DNA from: Haemaphysalis longicornis
Taxonomy: Eukaryota; Arthropoda; Arachnida; Ixodida; Ixodidae
Direction: 5' to 3'
NCBI GenBank assembly: GCA_013339765.2
Contig: CM023448.1
Coordinates: 197,510,409 to 197,574,408 of the forward strand
Length of the DNA: 64,000 bases
Shown here: one piece after another, positions 37,261 through 48,561 of the stretch
Layout: each line of letters opens with the position of its first letter
Numbering within the stretch: the first letter of the stretch is position 1
Position numbers and translations under genes: made by a program
Notes under the pieces: generated by a model
What the model was told of the DNA's origin: nothing
Databases searched by the model: none
Seen by the model: the letters and a program-made list of their open reading frames with translations, nothing else

Positions 37261-38164
37261 ACCCCCACACAATTGCGCAACTCCCCCGTGACCACTTTCT
37301 CAATACACTTGTTTAATTATTAAATATAATATGGAACTGTGAACATTTTATACGCGCAAGGAAAAAAGGTTCTGTTGTGGCGATACTTAAGGAGTGAAAG
37401 GATAGCATCTTATTAAGTGGTCGACCCATTCCCCTTACCGGTTACCTAACTTCAGTGTTCCAAAACTACTAAAAATTACATTGATTGACTTCGCACAATA
37501 TGCGGTTCCGGACAGCTGTGGTGTTCCGCATTTCTGATAGGCCAAAATATGACCGACCATGCCTATGACAGTAAACCTATGTCCAACCATGCTGGGCAAA
37601 GATGCCTTGGACCATAAGCAACACTGCAAATAAATATTTTTCACTTTTAAAAGACGTACTGCAACACTTTGAAGTAAGACATGTTATGAGAGCTCATATA
37701 TGTCAGCACCCGTAAAATAAGCCAAGCATTGTACAAAGGTAATTTGTCAAAAGAAACATTTGGAGTGAGAGATGAGGCAGCGTAATAGATACTTGTACAC
37801 ACAAAAAAAAGCCTCACAGGGTGCAGTGCTGGAGTGTGATGTTTTTATGCATTGACCTCTTTTTGAAAAAAACTGCCATCTTCAGTCCTCTGCTCCGTTT
37901 CTGTAGACGAAGTCCCATCCCATTGAAGAGCAGCTAACAAACTACGAATGACCAATACGCATACATGTCACTGAACTTGCAAGGTGGGGTGATGGGAACG
38001 GTTCTAGGAGAAATTTGAAACAGAAACTTACGTTTTATTCTCTTATGCCAGCGGCATCCGACCTAAATATATTGTCAGAACTAATGTATTAGCCGTCGCG
38101 GTTCAAAATAAACACAAAATTTTTGACGGGTATACTTGATGGTAATGATATTTATTGCCCATAT
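37261..38164. other. Unassigned intergenic DNA
   Basis: AT-rich with no motif found. A 69-codon minus frame at 37435-37644 is unrecognised. Confidence 0.4.
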
Positions 38165-38330
38165 GCCACTTTTCTGATGAAGGTCAAAACAAAAAACGCC
38201 CGTGTGTTCGAGATTTCGGTGTACGTTAAAGGTCCCCAGGGAGTCAAAATTCATCCGGAGTCCTCCACTACGGCGCGACTCATCACCTGTGTAGCGTCGG
38301 CGCATTAAACCGCATAATCAAATCAAATCG
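38165..38330 (+). repeat. Ruka-like SINE, headless fragment
   Basis: CACTTTTCTGATGAAGG through GGCGCATTAAACC matches the SINE body in plus orientation, with an AATCAAATCAAATC-type tail. The tRNA-like head is missing. Confidence 0.75.
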
Positions 38331-39219
38331 AACAATCACTTAAAATTCAATACCCCAAAACACGAAGAAAAAATAGTCCTATCCCACTAGCTTTATGATG
38401 CGAGCAAAACGGGCCTGTTACATATTATGTGCATCAAGCAACGAAGTGTGGTATATGGATTAAACTAAAATGGTGTTAAGATGTTCGATCCATTCCTTGA
38501 TCTGCGGCTCCGCCTTGCGTCAGGTATTTCCCGGACGAACCGCATCCAAAGTTCAAATGTACAGTGATGTTTAAAACATCAGTGAGCGTGTACATCTCTG
38601 GTGTGCACTCAAAAATCGCATGAATGGTAAATCCTCCATGTAAGCTCATAGTCAAGGAGACGTAGAGTATTTTTCTTTGCTTTCTTTTCTTTTCTTTGTA
38701 AATTTCTTTCCGAGTCGTCCGACAGTTTCCATCCCTTTCTACCTGCGAGTGAGATAGACAACTACTGGAGGAACTTGGAGCCACATTTATTTCAGCCTAC
38801 AAAACTCTTTCTACTAACCTCATTCCGCCCTGGGATGCGACGCCAGGTGCCTGTGCGCTAACTCTTAGTCAAATTGGCATACAAACGTGCCAAGGGAAGT
38901 TACATGCACTACAATTAGGAAATAAATAACTCCCGCATTAACCATTGCAGAGATACGTCCACGTCTTTTTCTGTTGCGTCATGCGCTGCACATGTTCCCC
39001 TTTACTCCGCATAAAAATTGAACAAGAACACCACCATCTTTGCGGTCGCCGCGCATGGCATTTTATTTTCAGAACAACGTTTACCAGAGAACTCATAACA
39101 ATACATTTTCTTTACATACTCTTCGGGCGGCGTGACGACAATGCATTCAGGAAAATCAAGTTAACATCTGACCTTGAATCGACTGAATAGGGCGAGAATG
39201 TAAACCTATACCTTAAACC
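38331..39219. other. Unassigned; one 102-codon minus frame
   Basis: The frame 38476-38784 (minus) has a Lys/Arg-rich middle and no domain I recognise. It may be chance. Confidence 0.35.
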
Positions 39220-39631
39220 CAGGGTCGGCGACGTACGGCCGCGGGCCGCATGTGCCCGCGGGGCAGTATTGTGACGCGACCAGCACGTCGTCAGAACCCT
39301 CCCCCGCCCCTTAACCCGCCCCCCCACCAGTACCTCCCCCTGTTACTTCCTATCTGAAAGCCGACACGCCGGTTTTGACCTTAAATTGGCTTAGACGTGA
39401 GTCAAGAACAGAGAATTGATCTCTTCCCGTTGGCATTTTTCCCATCTTCACACTTAGCCAGATAATTGTCAATTATTGTTAAACATTGTCAATTCGCTGA
39501 ATTTTTTATCTTTGAGTGCAAATCTCGCCGCCCCCCCCCCCCCCCTTCCACCCGATCGATTTGCCGTCCTACCCACCGCCGTGTTGGCTTCATGCAACTA
39601 AACCCTCCACGTCAAAAGGTTCCCGACCACT
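39220..39631. mobile_element. Candidate hAT-like MITE, 412 bp
   Basis: The left end CAGGGTCGGCGACGTACGG and the right end (other strand) AGTGGTCGGGAACC are the diverged GGTCGG-type termini seen in hAT elements. Flanks CTTAAACC and ATTAAACA (approximate) could be an 8-bp duplication with two mismatches. A 16-base C run lies inside at about 39530-39545. The boundaries are uncertain. Confidence 0.45.
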
Positions 39632-40234
39632 TTATTAAACAAATGGTAGTAGTGTGGTGTGTGCCGCGACACGACGGCATTCTGGGGCACGAAATAGCTG
39701 ACCACAGCTGACCACAGGGCAGCACATTGATTCTGTGTAGACTTAAAACAGGTCTCCTATCAAGGCTTCAACCCACTGATAGAAAACCCACTTCACAAAT
39801 GTTAGCACAAGCCATGACCTACACGAGCCGGCAGTAAATTTATAACGCCCCAAATAGGTAGATAGTTCAAGAAAACAAAAATCGACCGCGTATCTGCTCA
39901 CTTCTCAGCTCTTCCCCTCCCACGATTACCTCCTCCTACGATATCCTCCTCCTCGATCCTCTGCAGCTTTGACAGAGTACTGCCGGCCACCTGATACAGT
40001 GTCTCTTGCACCGCAGATTCCCAGAAGATGGCTGTCACTCTGCCTGGCACGCCGCACGTGGATGACGGGTACGGCAACTTCGGTCATGATTGACGCATCA
40101 CCGGAAGCAAGCCTGCATCGGCGCCACCACCGTGGAGGCCCGTATAAAAGCCCAGTGATCGGAAGGGCCCTTCGGCAGCTACAGCGCACCGACGGCAACC
40201 TGATCCAGTACATCTTGCACCGCAGGTTGGTGCA
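39632..40234. other. Unassigned; TATA-like box before the TTAA element
   Basis: TATAAAAG at 40143 in a GC-rich context could be a promoter of a retroelement LTR or gene, but no transcript unit is visible. CATCTTGCACCGCAG-like segments occur twice (about 40004 and 40212). Confidence 0.35.
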
Positions 40235-41908
40235 TTAAAGGGTACACTGAAGTGAATTTGTCAAGCTCCCGTTTTTGCTTGCACTGCGTAGACTGGCTCA
40301 AATTAGCACACTTTTCATCGTTTATCCGGTTGACAAATCGGTAATTATTTTACAAAGCGCGAAAGAAGAAAAACTACCATGCGCGGTTTGCGGCGGCCGC
40401 ACCAACTAAGGCTGTGACGTTGGGAGGAGGGGCGCCGTGATTGGACGATGCCCAAGGTTAGCAATCAAACAAGTTTCGGTTTCGGTTTCGGGTCTGTAAA
40501 ACATAACCAGTGGCGTTGTTGGATGGGCATTCCCAATATCTCAGTAATCATCGTACCGCGCTTCTGCCATGTTGTCGGCTGTAAAATGCACAAGATAAGC
40601 CTCCCAGGACGGCTTGTAGTCGTAGCATTCACTAGTCGAGACCTACGCAGTGCATGAGCGCCCTCCGCGTACCCGCAGACGCCCAAATGTCATGCGCTTT
40701 TCCCCCATATTTGGAGCTTGCCTCCCTCATGCCTGTATCGTAAAAAGCGTGTTCGCACCAGGCCAAGGGTCTGTTCATTCTGGCCTGTGCCCACTGCCTG
40801 CAAGCAGTCGGTGCTTATGGCAACAGCACGCCAACGAGAACTCGCTAGCGCGCCAGTGCCAGCCTGCGCGCGTTTTGTGAACTAGTTCGTGTAGCCATGA
40901 ACCTTGCGGCCCAAAAAAAGGTGAACTCAATATAGAAAACATCGGCGGAAAACAAAAACTTAACTTACAAAAAAAAGCACGTACCCGCGGGGATTCGAAC
41001 TCGTGACTTGCAAAACACTTGCGGTGACATACCTAGCGCCCCAGACCACTGAGCCACGGAGCGGGATGCGAAGGCCTTGCTAATATAGGGTATATATTGT
41101 ACAACCGGTTTACACTTTCATTTAGTTCTGGCATTTCAAGCAGCTTAGGTGACTATTTGTTGTACTGCGCTCGTGCAGTAAGCGTCGCCCGAGTTTCCAC
41201 AGTAGCTCACGTCTAGCAATTGCATTTCGTAGACGGAAAAGCGTTCGCAGATGCGTAGTCGTGCTGCTGACCGCTGTGCTTGTTCGCCCAGCGCAAAAAA
41301 GTGCTTCCCGCGCCGTAGTTTTACGCTGTACGGTAAAAATATCAGTTGATTTTATTTCATTAGTGACCTATATTGACTTCGCTGACTCTTCTCCCGCCTT
41401 CAAGAGGCCTTATATTTTCCTACTGGCGTACCAGTCAGCGAAGCGTCGCATGTGCGCTTGTGCAGCGCTTGTGTGAAGCGACCTTGACTTGGAGCTAGAT
41501 ACAGTGTACAAACAAACCAAGTAAAGAAAGGCACATTCTTCCATTCACAAACGTGTCCTGGCTTCGTTTCAACTAAGCGAAGGAATTGCGACCAAGCAAT
41601 TTTTTTTAACCTCCTTGATTGCGACGACCCGCCGGCGGCCGGCGGACGAAACGCTCGGCCGACTGACTTTGTCTGAAGGCCGGGGAGCCGTGCAGTAGCG
41701 CAGCCAATGGCCAGCTAATCCCCTCCTGACGTCACACGAAAACGCCACAGAAAATGGGCGAGCGTAAAGAGAGGAGGACAGCATTTTCGAATTAGTTTTT
41801 CTACTAAATAAAATCGCGTAAACGCGCCTAGAGTGGTCGAAACATGGCCTGGGGACTCCGGACTACAATTTGCGCTAGTAATCCCGCAATGTTTCAGTGT
41901 CCCTTTAA
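40235..41908. mobile_element. TTAA-type DNA element, copy 2, 1.67 kb
   Basis: The left end is TTAAAGGGTACACTGAAGTG, with one extra T relative to copy 1. The right end, on the other strand, is TTAAAGGGACACTGAAACA, lacking about 10 bp present in copy 1. The interior is nearly identical to 31205-33360 except for the Helitron-like insertion there. The close match implies recent amplification or duplication. Confidence 0.8.
40978..41066 (-). repeat. tRNA-like segment inside TTAA element copy 2
   Basis: Counterpart of 32432-32519, with the same A and B boxes. Confidence 0.65.
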
Positions 41909-42480
41909 ATTCCATAGTTCTCACTATATTACGCCCTGATGCAGTAACCGAAAAACCTAGTGTTTTGGGTTTTAAAGACGATAGTCTTTGTTGGGCTACC
42001 TACACGCGAAAATTCTGGTCTGTCTGTCTGTTACTCGGTTCAGCACCCGCCAAAGTGACACAAAAGCTGCGAAATAGTCTTATATACCCACAGCCAAATC
42101 TAAACATCTTAGTCTGGTGTGAATGTTGATACTTGTCAACATCGTTGAACAAAAGGAAACATTACGCAAATATAAGGCAGAAAATCAGTACATAAGTGAT
42201 ATTTGCAGCGGTCCTTTATTAAAAAATTTACGGGTGCTTGGTTTTGGCGATAGCCAATGAGATACCACATCAACTGCAGAAAACCGTCGCCTGCTGTTGC
42301 CCGCGCTACTATAGCTCCTGGAGGCATTTAAAAAATCAAACGGCAACAGCAACGAAAAGTTCCACTGATAGGTTCCACGTTCCGCTTGGAACGCTCGTGG
42401 AACAGGGCAACGTGGTTCTATAAACGTTGTAGTAGGATGCGTCGATTAGGGGCATCGAGGCACCCGACTTAGACCAGTTT
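41909..42480. other. Unassigned; short nested hairpin
   Basis: GTTCCACG at 42372-42379 pairs with CGTGGAAC at 42396-42403 and encloses a second inverted GTTCC/GGAAC. Nothing else is recognised. Confidence 0.5.
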
Positions 42481-42718
42481 GATTGATTGTGGGGTTTAAC
42501 TGCGCCGACGGAACACAGGCGATGAGGCGCGCTGTAGTGGAGGTCTCCGGATTAATTTTGACCACCTGGGGATCTTTAACGTGCGCCGAAATCTCGTAAC
42601 ACACTGGCGTTTTTGCTTTTCGCCTCCACCAGAAAAGCAGCCGCCGGGGCCGGGAATCGAGCCCGCGATCTCGTAGTCAGGAGCGCAAAGTCTTAGCCAC
42701 TCAGCAACCGCGGCGGGT
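42481..42718 (-). repeat. Ruka-like SINE, full length
   Basis: It is complete from the tRNA-like head (B box GGCTCGATTCC with one change, A box TTGCTGAGTGG) to the CAATCAATC tail. Same organisation as 10791-11032. Confidence 0.85.
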
Positions 42719-42939
42719 GACTTGGAGCAGTGGAACGCGGTAAATTTAAATGGACTTGAGCAAACCTCTGGCCTGTTATCTTGAGAGGAACGAGCTGGAA
42801 AAGGGACTGCAAGAGAGGTGAGTGGGGAAGAGAAGGGAAGCATTTACTCAGCAGGGGCGCCAGTCGACTACCGTCTTTCGCCGACATTTGCAACGAAACG
42901 AGCTGATACGCGGCCATTGTTTCATTGTGTTTCTTCCTG

Positions 42940-43640
42940 CTAACAAGGTTTCTAAAACCAGCCTGTCAGTAACAGGGAGTATCGAAATGAGATTCGTGAA
43001 CTACGAAAGGAAACAAAATAGATAAAGGAAAGCATGACTTTCTTTAACAAAGCTTTTGAACACACGAAGAAGTAGTTCGCTACCGCAGAAGAAAGGGATT
43101 CAATGGAAAAAGAAAAACGCATAATTGCGACTGAAATGCGATGAAAGCGAGAACTTGATACGAGAGCTTCATCGGAGGCTTGTGCTTTGCGAGCAGTATT
43201 CGCGTAGGTCCAATGTTGAAATAAGAGCGACCGTTGAAAGAGACGGCGAAAACGCTGCTGAATTCGTGAGTAAAATTAGCAACGCAGTGGGTGGACCCAC
43301 TAGATGCAACGAGATAGAAGCTTGTCACCGTGTGCCTACGCTAGAAGATGGTAAAAGCAGTGTTGTCGTGCATTTCAATAAAAAAGGCTAAAAAGGGGCG
43401 CTCTTCCTGATATATTGCGTCAAAAATGGCCAGGTTGGGATTCAAAGTGAAGAACGAATCTACCTAAACGACCACCTATTCACAACCATGAAACGCCTTT
43501 TCTCTCTGGAACTGGCAAGGAAACGCGAGTTCAATTGACGGCTTGTGTGGACACGAAACGGAAAAAATCTTTGCGCGGAAAATTGAATCAGCCAGCCTGC
43601 TCCGCAGTGAATCCGAAAATGACCTGCATAAAAGCGGTTA
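42940..43640 (+). pseudogene. LINE ORF1 remnant (coiled coil and nucleic-acid-binding region)
   Basis: The first part, around 42980-43120, reads as a charged coiled coil (REIRELRKETK). The frame 43125-43391 then contains EQYSRRSNVEIRA and EIEACHRVP, the conserved core of ORF1 proteins of CR1/Jockey-type LINEs (consensus EQYSRxNNVEIxGVP ... DIDxCHRVP). After a frameshift, about 43455-43590 reads IYLNDHLFTTMKRL and VWTRNGKNLC, the C-terminal block of the same protein. At least one stop interrupts it. ORF1p binds retrotransposon RNA. No ORF2 follows in place. Confidence 0.75.
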
Positions 43641-43886
43641 AGCGGAATAATTTGTCATGACAGTTTCTTTAGATCCTCTTGCCCGGTAGCATGAATGACA
43701 ATATCGTCAATGACGAACCGCTGATTTTTACACCGATTACTGTTCTCCGTGTGGGTTTACAGCACTCTAGGTCTGTACAAACTGCGATATGCCTAAAACG
43801 TCGCTATTGAGCTTGCACGACGTGGCCGTCTCACGTGCTAGCGATAAAATAGATGGCTGGCTCATTATGTATTTTACACCTTGGCA

Positions 43887-44340
43887 TTAAAGGGACCCTG
43901 CAATACTTTCTTCAAATTTTTTGAAATCTTAAAAGCTTGCACAACATAGTCACCCCACACACCCAGTACTTAGATTAGGGGGTCACAAAGTACCTCAGCC
44001 AAAAATTACTGCTCTATGCCCATCAGATAACTTGTAAACTCGCTCAAAAGATTTCTCTCTCTTTCCAAGTCTTGACGTTCTTCGACGGCTTGAATTACGT
44101 CACTAAGGCCATGTAGCGGCTGTTGGTCGGTTTTCCTTCAGTTGCAGCAATGAATACTTTTCGATAGCAACTTAAAAAAAAGCCACAAAAACAAAGCCAG
44201 AAATGGAAGGCGTATCGGGTGCGACCAGTCAATCACGCAGTGCCGCTCCGTGCTGGCGATAACTATACATTTCGCAGTGGTTCCAGACGCGAAGGAAAGA
44301 GTTGAAAGCGCGTATCGAAAGTGTTGCAGGGTCCCTTTAA
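43887..44340. mobile_element. TTAA-flanked MITE, 454 bp
   Basis: Inverted ends TTAAAGGGACCCTGCAATAC and (other strand) TTAAAGGGACCCTGCAACAC differ at one or two positions. It is homologous to 26015-26514 along its length. No coding capacity. Confidence 0.85.
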
Positions 44341-44534
44341 GGCCATAAAAATGGGGAAGATGCACATACATCATGACGCGATCCTGCCTGCTCATTGGTA
44401 CTATAGGAAACGATTAATGCGTTGCATCACTGGACATGGTTAGGAAAATTTGGTCATTCACTGTGGTGGGTGTATTTAGTGGAACATAGACGCATCCTTT
44501 CTCAGTACTGCACAGTGCAATATATTTGAGTTAG

Positions 44535-44592
44535 GCATTGCTAAGTTAAGTTGGGCTATGTTAAGTTAGGTTAGGTTGAGTTAAGTTAGTCT
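44535..44592 (+). repeat. TTAAG/TTAGG-like repeat
   Basis: Degenerate pentamers including two adjacent TTAGG units. TTAGG is the ancestral arthropod telomere repeat. It is too short and mixed to call telomeric. Confidence 0.5.
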
Positions 44593-44593
44593 A

Positions 44594-44735
44594 TGAGGCG
44601 AACGATATATGTAGGGCTGCGCATAAACTTAGACCACCTGGGAATCTTTGACGTGTGCCAAAATCTCGACACACAGTCGTTCTCGTTTTTGGCCTCCATC
44701 AGGATAACACCGGGGAGGCCGAAATCGAAGAAGGG
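44594..44735 (-). repeat. Ruka-like SINE, partial and diverged
   Basis: ACTTAGACCACCTGGGAATC and TTTGGCCTCCATCAGG on the plus strand match the SINE body. The tail side is replaced by the TTAAG-like repeat and the head is incomplete. Confidence 0.65.
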
Positions 44736-45354
44736 TCCGTTTTGTGAATTCCAACAGGTTTTTGCGGAAAGGCTCAGAGAGAAATGAAAAAATGGTTTTT
44801 TGTCTTGCCTTATAACTTAAAACTAAATTTCATCCTAGGGTAGCATCGCTATATTATGTGCACTGTGAGTTTAAACCCCGGTCGCGTTGGGCGTTACTGT
44901 AGTTAAAATCTCACAATCGCAGCTGGATGATAGCTCGACTATCATTTTTCCTGCGCGGGCCAATGTTTATTTACAATGTGGAATGTACTCATCGGTGATA
45001 TACGACTTTATTTATTCGCGCCTATAAAAGGCAAATAAGTGCGCAATTACAGATCAGCGACACGGAACGTGCGCAATTCTGGTGACTAGTTCTCGAGAAG
45101 TAGAGTGAATTTTACCAATGATAAAAAAAAATTCCTGAAGCACATTTTCCAACATTGGAATTTCTTAAATTTTTCAGGATAACAGCGGAGCGCGACTTGA
45201 ATGATGCTGGAGCCTAGTGAGCGCAACATAAAAGCTAACAAAAAGCGATCCCATCACTGCAGCTTTTGCGGTCCGTGCCTTGGTAGACTGCGACGCAGAA
45301 ACTCAGCTTTAGATTGGGACGTGCGCACGCTCAAGGCGCACGCTCAAGTCTAAA

Positions 45355-45860
45355 TGCGACCTCGAAACACAATGCCCGCAGCCAACAACACTCCTCAAAC
45401 GTTTTCGGGCAAACAGATTACTTTTTCGCCCGAATTCCCGCAACTTTTTGCTCGTTTGCATAATCTCGTGAAAAGTTGGGGCGAAGAAAACCTTTCGCCT
45501 TCCCGGCCGCCTGGCGCCCTTCTTTCCAGGCGCGCCCGTCCGCTCGTGCCGAGCCTCAAGAATGTCGCCCATGGGACGCCAGCGAGGATTTGCTCTCGTA
45601 GCCTTGAGTAAATAAAGCTCCGCCTTGTCTCGCGCAATTAGCGTCGTAAACAACGCGTCCCGCCCAAGTGCGGAAAACGGGCAGAAGATAATAGCAACAA
45701 TAGAAAGGATCCAGGGCGAATGTTTGGGCGCCCGTTTAGAGGAAAAAGAAACAAACTGCCCACGCGCCCTTAGACCTTCCGAGTGCCGCGCGTGCAGGGC
45801 GAATCCAGGTTCTGCACGTGAGTTAGGAGAGCAACAAAGTACCCTGATCCCCTAGGGACT
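45355..45860. other. GC-rich segment, possible LTR
   Basis: AATAAAGCTCCGCC at 45611-45624 within a GC-rich block resembles the polyadenylation region of an LTR. No TG/CA borders or target duplication are seen. Frames on both strands are unrecognised. Confidence 0.25.
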
Positions 45861-46779
45861 CTGTGATGCCAGAAGTTCGAGGCAAAAAAATTCTGTTGTG
45901 TCTTGCTTTGCACGTTGACAGATGGCTTTATTATCAAGCAAGGAGTATGACAATCAGAAAACATTATTTGGATGTAGACTTATACACCATGTAGACCTAT
46001 ATAGACCTTGCCGACCTTCATATGCCATCTTCAGGACTTGACTTGACTTGAATAAACTTTTATTGTAGCCCAATCCGACCATCAAACATAAAATTTAGGC
46101 GTGGCAAATTCGTACGTGCAATTTCAATGCTATAAAAGTTATTCTCTCGTTTCTGATAATAAATTCCTGCGAAATTAGATCTGGCAAGCAGGATGTACAG
46201 AGAAACCAAAATGGGACAGGATTAAGAACTAAAATTCTCTGGGAAACGACAATGGGCACGGTTAAAATACATAGGGAAATAATTTCTATTACATGGGAAC
46301 ATGGGGAGAACCTACTGCGCACTGATGACGCAGCGTGTTACTTAATCGCGAGCTTTACCCCAGTCTACTCGTCGCGTCGTGAAGTGGAAAACTATTAAAA
46401 GGGCCTCAGAGAGCTGGACAAAGATGGTACTGGGTCGACCAACAGACGTCATTCTGCGAAATTCTTGATTTGGTCTACAAAGAACGCTGCAGAGCAATGA
46501 GCACTGATTCAATTTTTTGTATTTATTTCCCAGCAGGCAAGTCCGGAAATTCCATAGCGGTTGGGGCAACATAACAGCGCAGTTAACTCTCACGAGGAAA
46601 GATAAAGCAATTTCAAAATAATCTGCATAGATAAATTAAAGGCACAAAATTACAGTAATAACAGGAACCAGTGCATGTAAGAACAGTGTATTGTAAGACT
46701 TGCGCTATCGTAAGCAATGAGGCTTTCCGATCAGTTATTAGTAATGAATACCACTCCAATAGTCATGAATGAATACCAA
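45861..46779. other. Unassigned; possible minus-strand retroelement 3' end near 46035
   Basis: GACTTGACTTGACTTG at about 46037 is followed by AATAAACTTTTATTG. Read on the minus strand this is an AATAAAAGTTTATT signal running into a CAAGT repeat, as at a LINE 3' tail. Coding upstream (46095-46593) is not recognisable. Confidence 0.35.
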
Positions 46780-47004
46780 ATTGCTTCTTGTATTCGTTTG
46801 ATTTTTTTGTGTAAAAGCATTTTTGCCTTCTCCTTGTAGCCTTTGACCCTTTGTGCATAGAGTTCGTGAACTTTTTTATGACTGGGTTCTCGCGAAGTCC
46901 TCCTTTTTGTATGATTGGTTGATACTCCCTGTAAGCTGTACTTGTTCAAAAATGTTAAAACCCATTCCTCTCTATAATGTTTCGGCCCTGAGGGTACCTG
47001 AAAA

Positions 47005-47055
<51 letters not shown>

Positions 47056-47057
47056 AT
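46780..47057 (+). repeat. Probable LINE 3' UTR with AAAT tail
   Basis: The stretch ends GGCCCTGAGGGTACCTG and then about 14 AAAT units (47001-47057). A CCCT-GAGGG hairpin directly before an AAATAAAT tail copies the layout of the CR1-like 3' end at 4080-4125. No protein-coding part is readable. Confidence 0.45.
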
Positions 47058-47157
47058 CAGTGTAATTAAAAAAAGAGAGAATATTATTAGCAAACGAAAT
47101 ATACATATACGCTACCGAAACCACAACATAGGACACAAGCACTCAGTACTTCATTTT

Positions 47158-47425
47158 TATTGCCTGATCATGTTTATGATTTTATTTATGCTGTGTTTGA
47201 GGCGCTTCAAGGATACCTCGCTCTTCGTGTTGGCCTGAAAATGTAGTCGCAGGATCTTGATTCTGGGGCTTGGAGGGATGACCTGGCCATCAAGGAGTAT
47301 TTGAATGTGTTTCTTGAGGTGTCGTTTGGCGTGAGGGCGGACGACAAGGAGCTGAGATTTTTTACGTGAACACTGGAAGCCACAGGCTTTAGCATATTGG
47401 CGTGCTAGAAGTGAGATGCCATGGG
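47158..47425 (-). pseudogene. LINE ORF2 thumb fragment (composite copy B)
   Basis: The minus strand is open from about 47425 to a stop at 47158-47160. It reads AKACGFQCSRKKSQLLVVRP and then a LLDGQVIPPSPRIKIL block, the same RT thumb region as 28200-28420. It is more intact than copy A at this point and truncated on its 3' side. The homology extends upstream to about 47500 and through the SINE join. Confidence 0.75.
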
Positions 47426-47535
47426 TTAGTGTGAGCTTCCTTTAATCGCTATCTCGTGGCATTCAGCGAGAATGCAGGGGTTAAATTTGTAGATGTGCTT
47501 GGTGAGTGCACCACTTGTCGTCCCCGTCTCCGTGT

Positions 47536-47708
47536 GGGCTCGTAGCTAAATCGGTAAGACAACGGGCTCTCGCTTTGTTACTCTAATAGTTCCAGGTTCG
47601 ATTCCTGGCGGTGCAAGTAAGTTCTTTTATTTGTTCGCGGGAGTTTTCTGTTGACACCAACGGTCGCGAAAGAACCCTTGCGGGGTAGAGGTAAAAAGCT
47701 TCGCTTTA
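47536..47708 (+). repeat. tRNA-derived SINE joined to a LINE (composite copy B)
   Basis: The tRNA-like head carries T-arm CCAGGTTCGATTCCTGG at 47592-47608, then a body with GGGGTAGAGGTAAAAAGC and end TTCGCTTTA. It mirrors 27893-28078, and the join to the LINE is in the same relative orientation. The end abuts the gypsy fragment at 47709. Confidence 0.75.
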
Positions 47709-47891
47709 AAACCGATTGCGTTCGCATCCAGATCCATTTCGAGGGCGGAGCGAAACTACGGGTAGATTGAGAAAGAACCTTTAAGTATTGTATTTGCAAT
47801 ACAAAAATTTCACAAGTACTTGTACGGCAGAACACTTCAAGTATTAACAGACCACCAGCCACTAACTAGCCTGCTCGATCCAAAGCGTTAA
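47709..47891 (+). pseudogene. Ty3/gypsy polyprotein fragment (RT end / RNase H)
   Basis: From 47712 the frame reads PIAFASRSISRAERNYG, a TAG stop at 47763-47765, then EKEPLSIVFAIQKFHKYLYG, followed at once by R and a TDHQPL block, ending at TAA 47889-47891. This is the FASR...EKEALAIVF...YLYGR...TDHQPL core at the RT-RNase H boundary of Ty3/gypsy pol. The in-frame stop and the truncation on both sides show it is dead. The SINE end abuts it directly, so the SINE-LINE composite probably disrupted a gypsy copy. Confidence 0.85.
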
Positions 47892-48380
47892 CAAAGCGCC
47901 CATGACGGCAGCCGGCGATGCACTGACTGGGGGTCACGATGCAACGACAATGCGCACCTGCGTCTAACGCCAGAACACCTTGCGCCAAAGCAAACCTTTC
48001 CACGTGCTCTAATGAAGATGCCGATGGGGATGATTATGGTGACCTTGAAGTGTTTGGAACGCACCCACTCGGGGGGATTGGCCAGGGATAAAGCATTGGC
48101 TGCGCACCTGCGCTTGATGTGCTTTTGTGGAAACCCAGTGTGTAAGTTGGCATTCCTGCAGTGTATTTAAGATGTAATGATTTGGATTTTAGACTTTGAC
48201 TTAGTAATTTCAAGACATTGGCTTTCGACCGGGAAAGCTTCGCGTTTCAATGATCTTTCACTTATTCCACGGTTTCCATCATCGTCAGAGAAAGTGGGCT
48301 TTTCTGCAGGGCGTTTTGGTGTGTGCGTTCGCTTTCAGTGAGGCAAAACAGCTTGGCTTTAAAATCCGAACTGTGACGAC

Positions 48381-48561
48381 CATGTCAGAATGGCGCAATC
48401 GGATAGACGTCGGCTTCATAACGCAAGGTACATATGTTCGATTCCAAATACGGAAGCGTTTTTTTTTTTTCTTGAGGCAGTTGTTTATAGTTGGCTTTCC
48501 TGCAGTGCATTTTTTCGCGCCGCCGGTAGCCAGAAGCGAGGCATAAGAAGCTTCGCTTTAA
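48381..48561 (+). repeat. tRNA-Met-like SINE, second copy
   Basis: A-box-like TGGCGCAATCGG, CAT at the anticodon position (GCTTCATAACG), B box GTTCGATTCC, a T run, then TGGCTTTCCTGCAGTGCATT and the AGCTTCGCTTTAA end. Homologous to 5786-5980 and better preserved. Confidence 0.7.

Noticed and set aside
38476..38784. 102-codon minus frame that might be a secreted tick protein
   Set aside because: No signal peptide at its start and no cysteine pattern of a known salivary family.
44535..44592. Interstitial telomere
   Set aside because: Only two true TTAGG units amid TTAAG variants; too short.
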